Positions 1 to 9,639 of a stretch of 64,000 bases of DNA are shown one piece after another (position 1 is the stretch's first letter; the number at the start of each line of letters is the position of its first letter). Source of the DNA: Symbiodinium natans (lineage: Eukaryota > Sar > Dinophyceae > Suessiales > Symbiodiniaceae); the NCBI GenBank assembly GCA_905221605.1, contig CAJNDS010000354.1, positions 1 through 64,000 on the forward strand, in the 5' to 3' direction. Below the pieces are notes generated by a model. It did not search any database. It was not told the DNA's origin and saw nothing but the letters and a program-made list of their open reading frames with translations. A program made the position numbers and the translations under genes.

Positions 1-3000
1 ATCAGGGGATGTGGAGTTTGGCCAGCTCCATGTACCTGCAATGTTTTCCAGGAGTCCCGATGGGATTCCCCTATGCTGAGGTCTCTCCTGTACTGAGGTC
101 TCTCCAGTCATCTCCAGTCAGTGTACCATTGTACAACAATCTCTGGCTGACCTCCCTCTCTCCGTGTGTGGGCTTCGTCGCCCAAGGGCAATTTACCCTT
201 TTGCGCATTGCCTGATTCCTGGATGGGGATCACCCAAGTAAACAGAGAGGCTTCAGTGCCAGATGAGCCTTGGTAGGCACCCAGTGCTATGAGCGGATTC
301 TCTCTCTCTCTCGAGGTACCAGCCACGGCTGAAGCTCAAAGTCGCCAATAAGGGCGGAACCGGAAATTGTTGAAGGGCGTCGTAAGCCCAGTCGTGAGAC
401 ATAGACGAGGTGGTCTAACTCTCTATTCGTGGGTCTCGACCCGAGTCGTATTTCCGGTGGTTGCCCCTCAGTTGCAAATAGAACGTTTTCTTTCTTTAAA
501 AGTAGAGGTGCTCTGGGTCGCTGTGGACAGCGGGGGCCTCCTGGATGCTCCTGGGTCCTTTGTGGCAGCTGGGGGTCCTCCACGACGACGACGATGATGG
601 GAGGTGCCTTGGGTCAAGGCGGTGGCAGCTGGGATCTCCCGGACGCTCCTGGGCCTGTCATGGCAGCTGGAGGTCTCTGACGACGATGATGACGACGACA
701 CTAAGGATTTCTAAGGTCGGTGCTGGAGGAGGAGGGCCTATGGCGGTGACGGGCCTATGGCGGAGGACTCACAGGTGACAAAGGTACAAGACCAGGACTT
801 CCCCTCTTCGGAGGGTGTGCGTGCAGCATATCTCTTGTGGCCTTGGAATGCACTGTGTCTCCCCTCGTAGGAGGGGTGTGTGTGTGTGTGTGTGTGTAAA
901 CCCTGATTCTAAGCTAAGGGGCTTGGAGCTGAGAGCTTATGCATGAGTCGAATTTTCCCGCAGGGGGATTGGGCCTGATGCTTCTACCCAATCCAACGAA
1001 GCTATGAAGCATCAGGGGATGTGGAGTTTGGCCAGCTCCATGTACCTGCAATGTTTTCCAGGAGTCCCGATGGGATTCCCCTATGCTGAGGTCTCTCCTG
1101 TACTGAGGTCTCTCCAGTCATCTCCAGTCAGTGTACCATTGTACAACAATCTCTGGCTGACCTCCCTCTCTCCGTGTGTGGGCTTCGTCGCCCAAGGGCA
1201 ATTTACCCGTTTGGGCATTGCCTGATTCCTGGATGGGGATCACCCAAGTAAACAGAGAGGCTTCAGTGCCAGATGAGCCTTGGTAGGCACCCAGTGCTAT
1301 GAGCGGATTCTCTCTCTCTCTCGAGGTACCAGCCACGGCTGAAGCTCAAAGTCGCCAATAAGGGCGGAACCGGAAATTGTTGAAGGGCGTCGTAAGCCCA
1401 GTCGTGAGACATAGACGAGGTGGTCTAACTCTCTATTCGTGGGTCTCGACCCGAGTCGTATTTCCGGTGGTTGCCCCTCAGTTGCAAATAGAACGTTTTC
1501 TTTCTTTAAAAGTAGAGGTGCTCTGGGTCGCTGTGGACAGCGGGGGCCTCCTGGATGCTCCTGGGTCCTTTGTGGCAGCTGGGGGTCCTCCACGACGACG
1601 ACGATGATGGGAGGTGCCTTGGGTCAAGGCGGTGGCAGCTGGGATCTCCCGGACGCTGACGACGATGATGACGACGACACTAAGGATTTCTAAGGTCGGT
1701 GCTGGAGGAGGAGGGCCTATGGCGGTGACGGGCCTATGGCGGAGGACTCACCGGTGACAAAGGTACAAGACCAGGACTTTCCCTCTTCGGAGGGTGTGCG
1801 TGCAGCATATCTCTTGTGGCCTTGGAATGCACTGTGTCTCCCCTCGTAGGAGGGGTGTGTGTGTGTAAACCCTGATTCTAAGCTAAGGGGCTTTGGAGCT
1901 GAGAGCTTATGCATGAGTCGAATTTTCCCGCAGGGGGATTGGGCCTGATGCTTCTACCCAATCCAACGAAGCTATGAAGCATCAGGGGATGTGGAGTTTG
2001 GCCAGCACCATGTACCTGCAATGTTTTCCAGGAGTCCCGATGGGATTCCCCTATACTGAGGTCTCTCCTGTACTGAGGTCTCTCCAGTCATCTCCAGTCA
2101 GTGTACCATTGTACAACAATCTCTGGCTGACCTCCCTCTCTCCGTGTGTGGGCTTCGTCGCCCAAGGGCAATTTACCCGTTTGGGCATTGCCTGATTCCT
2201 GGATGGGGATCACCCAAGTAAACAGAGAGGCTTCAGTGCCAGATGAGCCTTGGTAGGCACCCAGTGCTATGAGCGGATTCTCTCTCTCTCTCGACCAGCC
2301 ACGGCTGAAGCTCAAAGTCGCCAATAAGGGCGGAACCGGAAATTGTTGAAGGGCGTCGTAAGCCCAGTCGTGAGACATAGACGAGGTGGTCTAACTCTCT
2401 ATTCGTGGGTCTCGACCCGAGTCGTATTTCCGGTGGTTGCCCCTCAGTTGCAAATGGAACGTTTTCTTTCTTTAAAAGAGAGGTGCTCTGGGTCGCTGTG
2501 GACAGCGGGGGCCTCCTGGATGCTCCTGGGTCCTGTGTGGCAGCTGGGGGTCCTCCACGACGACGACGACGATGATGGGAGGTGCCTTGGGTCAAGGCGG
2601 TGGCAGCTGGGATCTCCCGGACGCTCCTGGGCCTGTCATGGCAGCTGGAGGTCTCTGACGACGATGATGACGACGACACTAAGGATTTCTAAGGTCGGTG
2701 CTGGAGGAGGAAGGCCTATGGCGGTGACGGGCCTATGGCGGAGGACTCACCCGTGACAAAGGTACAAGACCAGGACTTTCCCTCTTCGGAGGGTGTGCGT
2801 GCAGCATATCTCTTGTGGCCTTGGAATGCACTGTGTCTCCCCTCGTAGGAGGGGTGTGTGTGTGTGTGTGTGTGTGTGTAAACCCTGATTCTAAGCTAAG
2901 GGGCTTGGAGCTGAGAGCTTATGCATGAGTCGAATTTTCCCGCAGGGGGATTGGGCCTGATGCTTCTACCCAATCCAACGAAGCTATGAAGCATCAGGGG

Positions 3001-4147
3001 ATGTGGAGTTTGGCCAGCTCCATGTACCTGCAATGTTTTCCAGGAGTCCCGATGGGATTCCCCTATACTGAGGTCTCTCCTGTACTGAGGTCTCTCCAGT
3101 CATCTCCAGTCAGTGTACCATTGTACAACAATCTCTGGCTGACCTCCCTCTCTCCGTGTGTGGGCTTCGTCGCCCAAGGGCAATTTACCCGTTTGGGCAT
3201 TGCCTGATTCCTGGATGGGGATCACCCAAGTAAACAGAGAGGCTTCAGTGCCAGATGAGCCTTGGTAGGCACCCAGTGCTATGAGCGGATTCTCTCTCTC
3301 TCTCTCGAGGTACCAGCCACGGCTGAAGCTCAAAGTCGCCAATAAGGGCGGAACCGGAAATTGTTGAAGGGCGTCGTAAGCCCAGTCGTGAGACATAGAC
3401 GAGGTGGTCTAACTCTCTATTCGTGGGTCTCGGCCCGAGTCGTATTTCCGGTGGTTGCCCCTCAGCTGCAAATCGACCGTTTTCTTTCTTTAAAAGTAGA
3501 GGTGCCCTGGGTCGCTGTGGACAGCGGGGGCCTCCTGGGATGCTCCTGGGTCCTTTGTGGCAGCTGGGGGTCCTCCACGACGACGACGATGATGGGAGGT
3601 GCCTTGGGTCAAGGCGGTGGCAGCTGGGATCTCCCGGACGCTCCTGGGCCTGTCATGGCAGCTGGAGGTCTCTGACGACGATGATGACGACGACACTAAG
3701 GATTTCTAAGGTCGGTGCTGGAGGAGGAGGGCCTATGGCGGTGACGGGCCTATGGCGGAGGACTCACAGGTGACAAAGGTACAAGACCAGGACTTCCCCT
3801 CTTCGGAGGGTGTGCGTGCAGCATATCTCTTGTGGCCTTGGAATGCACTGTGTCTCCCCTCGTAGGAGGGGTGTGTGTGTGTAAACCCTGATTCTAAGCT
3901 AAGGGGCTTGGAGCTGAGAGCTTATGCATGAGTCGAATTTTCCCGCAGGGGGATTGGGCCTGATGCTTCTACCCAATCCAACGAAGCTATGAAGCATCAG
4001 GGGATGTGGAGTTTGGCCAGCTCCATGTACCTGCAATGTTTTCCAGGAGTCCCGATGGGATTCCCCTATACTGAGGTCTCTCCTGTACTGAGGTCTCTCC
4101 AGTCATCTCCAGTCAGTGTACCATTGTACAACAATCTCTGGCTGACC
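1..4147. repeat. ~1-kb tandem repeat array, four full units plus a partial fifth
   Basis: The same sequence restarts at 1, 1011, 1981, 2993 and 3996, giving unit lengths of 1010, 970, 1012 and 1003 bases. Copies are nearly identical. They differ by single bases, by a ~40-base deletion in unit 2 near 1655, and by the length of an internal GT run (long in units 1 and 3, short in 2 and 4). Each unit also carries a CT run (near 300, 1313, 2279, 3292) and a GAC/GAT-rich trinucleotide stretch. The reading frames inside are short and are broken by indels between copies, so I see no conserved protein. I looked for 5S rRNA, snRNA and the dinoflagellate spliced leader in the unit and found none. The array continues past the left edge and is cut at ~4147, where the fifth copy runs into GT-rich DNA. 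Confidence 0.95.
974..1016. repeat. Hairpin-forming inverted repeat at the tandem-unit junction
   Basis: Arms cctgatgcttc and gaagcatcagg (11 bases, perfect) flank a 21-base spacer exactly where one unit ends and the next begins. The same structure occurs at 1944-1986, 2956-2998 and 3959-4001, so it is kept in every copy. It could be a recombination or processing hairpin, or only the chance form of the junction. Confidence 0.75.
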
Positions 4148-4529
4148 GCCCTCTCTCGTGTGTGTGTGTTGTGTGTGTGTGTGTGTGTGTGTGCGCGCGC
4201 TTTGGGTGTGTCGGGATCTCTCTGTGTGTGTGTGACTGTGGCGGGCGTGCCAGTGCGTGCGTGCGTGAGTGACGTGACGGTTGCGTGCGTGCGTTGCCGT
4301 GAGTGAGGCGGTGCGTGCGTGCGTGCGTGCGTGAGTGCGGCAGTGCCGTGGGGGGGCCAGTGCGGGCGTGGGTGTGTGTGTGGGTGTGTGGTGTGTGGTG
4401 GGTGTGTGTGTGGTGTGCTGTGTGTGTGTGTGTGGGTTTGGTGTGTTGTGTGTCGTGTGGGGGGGTGTGGGTGGTGGGTGGGTGCGTGAGTGCTGGTGTG
4501 TGTGTGGTGTGTGTGTTGTGTGGGGTGTG

Positions 4530-4617
<88 letters not shown>

Positions 4618-4640
4618 TGTGTGTGTGTGCGCAGCAACAC
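4148..4640 (+). repeat. GT/GCGT-rich simple sequence ending in a pure (TG)n run
   Basis: Almost entirely G and T on the plus strand. It starts as gtgtgt/gcgtgc mixtures, passes through a GTCT run near 4530-4562, and ends in a near-pure TG run of ~70 bases to about 4629. It begins where the fifth ~1-kb unit is interrupted. Long open frames on both strands here are Cys/Val or His/Thr repeats produced by the simple sequence and are not genes. Confidence 0.9.
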
Positions 4641-4706
4641 CTGGACATGGTGATTTCAGACTGTTGCTAGGGCTTCCCGGCTGATGCTGCCGTCATAACA
4701 ACGAAA

Positions 4707-5150
4707 TCAGAGAACAAAGAAGCGCAAGCCAAGAAGAATACGCCCCACCCCCTTCCCCCCAAGACACCCAAGCTCAGAAGCCCGAGTCTGGCGAGGCCAG
4801 GCCTTGCAGCCCATGAGAACCTGCCCGACGTCATCAAAGCTGCTCATGGACCTTGGGATTCTTTTGGGGGATGAAGCTGGATGGACAATTGCAGCATTTC
4901 CTGCTTCACGAGTGAATGGTGTATTTATCAGGGCGTTTGATAGATCAGATGCGGGCTTCCTGCATGGCTTTAGGTCTCCAGTCTTCATTTCGCTATTCAT
5001 TACGTCTGCTCGCAGGTATCGTAGAACTCTTGGGTTTAGGGCTGGCATGCGCTTTGCTCTTGTGGGTTCTGCAGGCTTGACTACGGGCTTGAGATAGTCC
5101 AGGGACCTGGGGCAGGGCATGTTTGCTTGGAGGCCGTTGATCACAGCCAT
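4707..5150 (-). CDS. Open frame of 147 codons, unrecognised
   Basis: An ATG-started minus-strand frame of 147 codons runs with no simple-sequence bias. It has mixed, fairly basic composition (a Lys/Arg/Pro-rich first third, then a Ser/Asn/Ala middle part) and looks more protein-like than other frames nearby, although third positions are rather A-rich. The opposite strand is also open over 97 codons, so the coding strand is uncertain. I recognise no domain and see no signal peptide or membrane helix. It could be a real small gene, one exon, or chance. No splice borders were assigned. Confidence 0.3.
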   Translation of the reverse strand: MAVINGLQANMPCPRSLDYLKPVVKPAEPTRAKRMPALNPRVLRYLRADVMNSEMKTGDLKPCRKPASDLSNALINTPFTREAGNAAIVHPASSPKRIPRSMSSFDDVGQVLMGCKAWPRQTRASELGCLGGKGVGRILLGLRFFVL

Positions 5151-6760
5151 TCACAACCATCGGCCACGGCTCACGATTCGGGTCGGCTTATCTCGCGGAA
5201 AACCATGCTCCCCAGCGTTGCTACATCCTCGCTGCATGGTCGTGCGTAAAGGGGTGTCAAAACTCACAAGGGTGGGGAGCACCGGGGTCGCCATCCTCGT
5301 TGTGGTCGTCTTGGGATCATCGCTTCGCGACTTCGCGGTCGTGTGTCAGAACTTCCAAGAAGCCTCGTCGCTCGAAGCCACGCGCGGCCCGAGGCCCCCA
5401 ACAAATCCGAAGTAGCGTGGGGTTTCAGCCCTGGGGGCCGAAGACCTCCGCAACTTCAGGGTTTATACATCCCTGGCCGCATCAAAAAGCGAGAAGATGT
5501 TATGTTCATTGCTGCAAGCATCCAGTGAATGTTGCAGGCTCGCATGGCTGAACCTGCACCTTTATCTTGCAACCTTGAGCCTTCATCATAACACAACTGG
5601 AGGAGGGCGTGACCATGTAGACCTAACTGGTTCACACTCCTTAGTTTCGCTGGTTGCTTCGGCCAACTAAGCGTGCGGTTTTAGTGGCAAGTGTGCACTT
5701 TGGTGTAAAAGCAGGTAGCGAAGGCACCTAAAAGCCTTCTTTAGAGAGTCTTTGGAATACCCCGCCAAGGAACGAAAAGCAGACCCGAAACTACGAAACA
5801 AAGGAAAAACAACCAGGGACAATAAAGCACGTCGAAACTAGTGGAATAGGCTGTGGCAGATACAGAAACATCATCAACTTTCAGGGCGTTGCTTCCAGAG
5901 CTTTCGGCAACACTCACAGTGCGGGGGCCGGGCTGGGTTCCAGTGTGGTCGGAGACGGAGAAATAGCAAATCCATCGCGCCGTCGGCTCCTGAACTCGTC
6001 AGCCCTTAGACTAACTTTCAACCTCTCAAGCCCCGAAAGTAAAACCACTCTCCAAACCCACAGAAAAATGCGATGTGGAACCGCAAAGTGTTGTTTCAGC
6101 CTTAAGGTACGAGTTTAAACTCCATATCTGTTGCCCGAGACGCAAGCTCCAGAAGACTCAGCCCCAACAGCCCCAAGGTGAACTCAAGATCAGAATGTCT
6201 TTCCGTACTTCTGAAGGTCGACCTCAAACCCACAGCAATCCCTGCCGTCCTGACAGCTGTGGCCTGCTGTGCAAGTCCAGCTGTTCCCTGCTGGCTCCAT
6301 CTGCGTCAGTGGCCGCTGGTGGATGGTTTGAGGTTGCGACTTTGGGGCCTGGGCGCTTGGGGAGCTAAAGGGACAATTAGCACGGAAAGTTCTTGGGTGT
6401 AGGGTCTTATGCCCAAGGTCAAGGTGTGCTCAGAATTGCTTCATTGAGGCGTTTTGTTGTTGATCTGGTCTGTGTGTTTTTTCGTGGAGTTTTATCTTTA
6501 GAGGGAATCCCCTACCCCCACCCACACCATCCGCTTCTGGTGCCCAACATTTTCGCATCCTCAACGACATTGAGTTGTGCTCACGAATACTTGAACTCTG
6601 TATGTTTGATGGCACAGCAAATTTCAAAAAAACACCATTCGCAAGATCTTCCAAAAGGATGGTTTTCTTTCTATTCACCTGCATCTGGAGCCTTGTTTCT
6701 GTACAAATTACTTGGAATTCCTTTGAACCGTTTTGTGACAAATCTTACTTTCGTTGCTCC
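5151..6760. other. No gene seen
   Basis: Only short frames without codon pattern. Scattered words resembling TTTAGGG/CCCTAAA are present. No repeats or RNA genes noticed. Confidence 0.6.
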
Positions 6761-6764
6761 CTGA

Positions 6765-6850
6765 ACACACGCACCCACACACACGCGCACGCGCGCGCAC
6801 GAGAGAACACGCGCATGCGCGCAGGCAGCTGCATGCAGGCAGGTGCACGG
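6765..6850. repeat. Alternating CA/CG purine-pyrimidine tract
   Basis: A run of acacac, gcgcgc and acgcgc words followed by gcatgc/ctgcatgc palindromes. The alternating purine-pyrimidine sequence is of the type that can adopt Z-DNA. No function is implied. Confidence 0.7.
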
Positions 6851-7370
6851 ACGCAAAGCAAACGCCTGAAGCTTAAGATTTCCGATTTGCCATGGACTAG
6901 TAACTGAGTTGAAAGGTGTTGAATTTCCAAAGCTCATGTACCTCCTTGAAAAGCTTTGGCAATCCTCTGAGTGCACTGGGCCTAATTCATTTTAAACTGC
7001 ACCAGGCCTCAAGTCAAGCTTGTGTCAGTACAATGGAAGAGAGCGAACAGCAAATCTCTACGAGGAAATTGTAGCTCCGCATAGTGGCATGTGCAAGGCC
7101 AGTTCTTGCTGAAATTGAATTGAAGGTGCCATTCTCGCGAGATCCAACCGGAACCTTACCCAAAATCCTGCAACGCAACTTCACAAGACCGGAGCGTGGC
7201 ATATTCGCTGCCTTCTTGTTGCAAGCTCGCATCCGGCCCTCCCTCTTGTCGTCGGGCACCTGCGGGGATCCGCTTGCAACCATCCCGAAGCACCCTAAAC
7301 CCAAAGCCCAAAACCCTCGGTCTTACTGAGGCCAGCACCTAAAGCACACAAACAGGTAGTTCCATTGGGG
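6851..7370. other. No gene seen
   Basis: No coding pattern, repeat or RNA gene recognised. Confidence 0.5.
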
Positions 7371-7375
7371 TGTAC

Positions 7376-7434
7376 CATATATATATATATATATGTATAT
7401 GCACATATGCATATACACACACACACACACACCA
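7376..7434. repeat. Compound (AT)n-(AC)n microsatellite
   Basis: About nine AT dinucleotides, a short tatgca/catatgca bridge, then about nine AC dinucleotides. Confidence 0.9.
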
Positions 7435-7636
7435 GAGCCAGAAGAGGACCAGGAGACCAGAAATGAAAAGACTCACAGCAACAAAAGAAAACATTTGCTC
7501 CCGAGTTGCCTTGCATGTTCTGGGCTCGGTGTTGTAAAAAACATGTCGCATGAAGAACAAAAGCTGAGCGCTCGAAAGCCCCATCCCCTAAAGCCTTTCT
7601 ACACTGAGGCCGATGAACAGTCTTGTCATGCCTTAC

Positions 7637-7727
7637 TTGGGCCTGCAGGTTCTTGTAGTTCTTGCCCATCAAGGCTTCACGCAACAGAGCACATGTGCAA
7701 TCGCGATTGAAGTCGCGGGGGCCTCTT
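7637..7727 (-). CDS. Candidate internal exon, unknown protein
   Basis: A 91-base minus-strand interval lies between an acceptor-like ...ctgcgcag (7728) and a donor-like GTAAGG (7636). It is open for 30 codons with coding-like third positions (mostly C, G or T), reading ..RDFNRDCTCALLREALMG.. and ending ..KNLQAQ. The exon would enter in phase 2 and leave in phase 0. No family is recognised, and the flanking exons were not found with confidence. The splice borders and codon choice are the whole argument. Confidence 0.4.
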
Positions 7728-8634
7728 CTGCGCAGGCCATGTAGAACGATGGCTGGCATCAAGGAGAAAAGGGGGTACGATGTTGCCCAATGCATTCGGT
7801 CTTTCTAGCCCAACATTCAAACGTTGTCTCTCAAGGCCTATACGCCTGGATTTTACCCGGGTGCAGTACGTATACTAAGAAGTCATTTGCTTTAATGGAG
7901 CTGTCAGGCTTGTATCCGTTCGATAAGAGAAGGGCAACCCTGTTTGCAAATAATGGCATGGTAACATCTGTGATGAGCAACCCAAGAGGCTCTGAGTCCC
8001 AATGCCCCCGTAAAGAAAAAAGCTGGCCTTCAGATACGAAGCCCGACAAGGCAAAACACACATGAGCTTAAACTGCTGGAGAACCCTGGGACCATGTCCC
8101 TGCGATCCCTGCCCAAACAGACCACAACCGCATCCGTGTGCGTGTGCTTGTTTGCTTGTGCGCTACTTGTGTGCTTGAGTCCTCGCGTGTGCCCTTGTGC
8201 GTGCTTGTGTGCTTGTGTGCGTGTGCGCGCATGCCTGTGTACTTCTGTGCTTTTGTGCTGGTGTTTGTTTCGAGGCTGTCAGAAGCCGCTCTGGAGAAGA
8301 TAGAGACAAACTTTCAGGCTCGCCTTCTCGTGTGGAATAGCACTGACTGTGACCGGCCTCGGCTTCTCTCGGAGACTGAGTCAGCTCAAGGGCAGATCTA
8401 CTGCGCAAGTCGTACTATGTCTTAGTTTGGGCGCAGCCGTCTTTGGTCCAAAGCAACTGACAACGGCTGTCAAATTTTTATAGTTGGCACATTCAACGCC
8501 AGATGACACCCCGAAGACAGGATGACTGATCACGAGCTCCTGGCGAGAGTGTGTGGTACTTTTGCAGCGGCCGGCCGCCTTCTGCTCGACCTGTTTTGCC
8601 GCTAATGACAAGAGAAGCCAAGGAGCGTGCGTGC
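7728..8634. other. No clear gene; GT-rich patch near 8130-8260
   Basis: Contains a degenerate gtgcgtgtgcttg-type patch around 8130-8260. Otherwise ordinary sequence without convincing coding pattern. Confidence 0.5.
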
Positions 8635-9045
8635 TGGCAACCCGCGCCGGCTTAGGGCCTAGAAACTCGTTGCAGATTGGAGGGTTCAGGGGGGCTGCTT
8701 GGAAACTCGTTGCAGATTGGGGGCTTCAGGGGGCTTGGCAGGGGTGCGGCCTGGCAACGGTGCAGGACCGGCAGGTTCACGGGGGGCTTGGGGGTGCGGG
8801 CTGGCAACCTCGCTGGCTTAGGGGTCAGAATCTCGTTGCAGCTTGGGGGGTTCAGGGGGCTGGGCAGGGGTGCGGGCTGGCAACCCGGCTCCGAACCTTT
8901 GGAGGTTCAAGGAGGGCTTGGGGCAACCCGCGCGCCGAGGGCTGAGAAACTCGTTGCAGCTTGGGGGGGTTCAGGGGGCTGGGGTGCGGGCTGGCAACCG
9001 CACCGGCTCAGGACCTTGGGAGGTTCAAGCTGGCAACCCGCGCAA
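8635..9045 (+). repeat. Diverged outlying copies of the 9.6-13.7 kb array
   Basis: Words such as ctggcaacccg, ggcttagggc, aactcgttgcag and gggttcaggggg recur in the same order as in the main array but with many differences and shorter spacing. This suggests older, degenerated monomers at the array edge. Confidence 0.8.
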
Positions 9046-9099
9046 GCAGCTCAAAAGACAGCCAAACCCCACACCAAAAAACACCCTATCTGGCCCAGA

Positions 9100-9560
9100 T
9101 AGGTTTCTTTTAGCTGAAACCCTAAACCCCGCACTCCAAAGGCAATCAAACATGGGCGCAGGCTAATCCAACGCAGACGACAGCAGGCAGCCAAACCCAA
9201 TTTCAAGCACCTAAACCCTTAAACCAGACCCTAAAGCCGAAACTTGAAAGGCAATCAAACAGGGTGCAGGCTAAAGCAATTCTAAAGACAGCGGGCAGCC
9301 AAACGCAATTCCAAGCCCCAAGCCCTTAAACCTGACCTTAATTCCGAGACTCCAAAGGCAATCAAACAAGGTGCAGGCTAAACCAGCTCAACAGACAGCT
9401 GAACCCTCCCAAAAAACCCTATCTGGCCCAGAAGGAGCTGAAAAGGGCAGCCAAACCCAATTCCCCGGCCCTCAAACCCTTAACCTCAACCCAAAACCCA
9501 AAACTCCAAAGAAAGCAATCCAACAGGGCCAGAAAACAGGCCAAACCAGCCAAAGCGAGG
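9100..9560 (+). repeat. ~110-base direct repeat rich in telomere-like words
   Basis: The phrase caaaggcaatcaaaca(n)gggtgcaggcta recurs near 9136, 9247, 9352 and (degenerate) 9504, giving a period of about 105-115 bases; the last gap is longer. Each unit contains cctaaacc/aaacccttaaacc words close to the CCCTAAA heptamer. The block sits between the outlying copies and the main array. Confidence 0.75.
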
Positions 9561-9639
9561 GTGTGGGGAGGGTTTAGGTCCGAGGCAAACCGGGTCCTTA
9601 ATTTGGCTTAATTTCGGATTTCTGACGTCGCTTCGGGTG

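Noticed and set aside
400-470. tRNA-like or SL-like segment in the 1-kb repeat (gggtctcgaccc region)
   Set aside because: The palindrome does not give a 7-base T-loop, and no cloverleaf or spliced-leader sequence fits.
4103-4684. Cys/Val- and His/Thr-rich open frames
   Set aside because: Translation of GT/CA simple sequence only.
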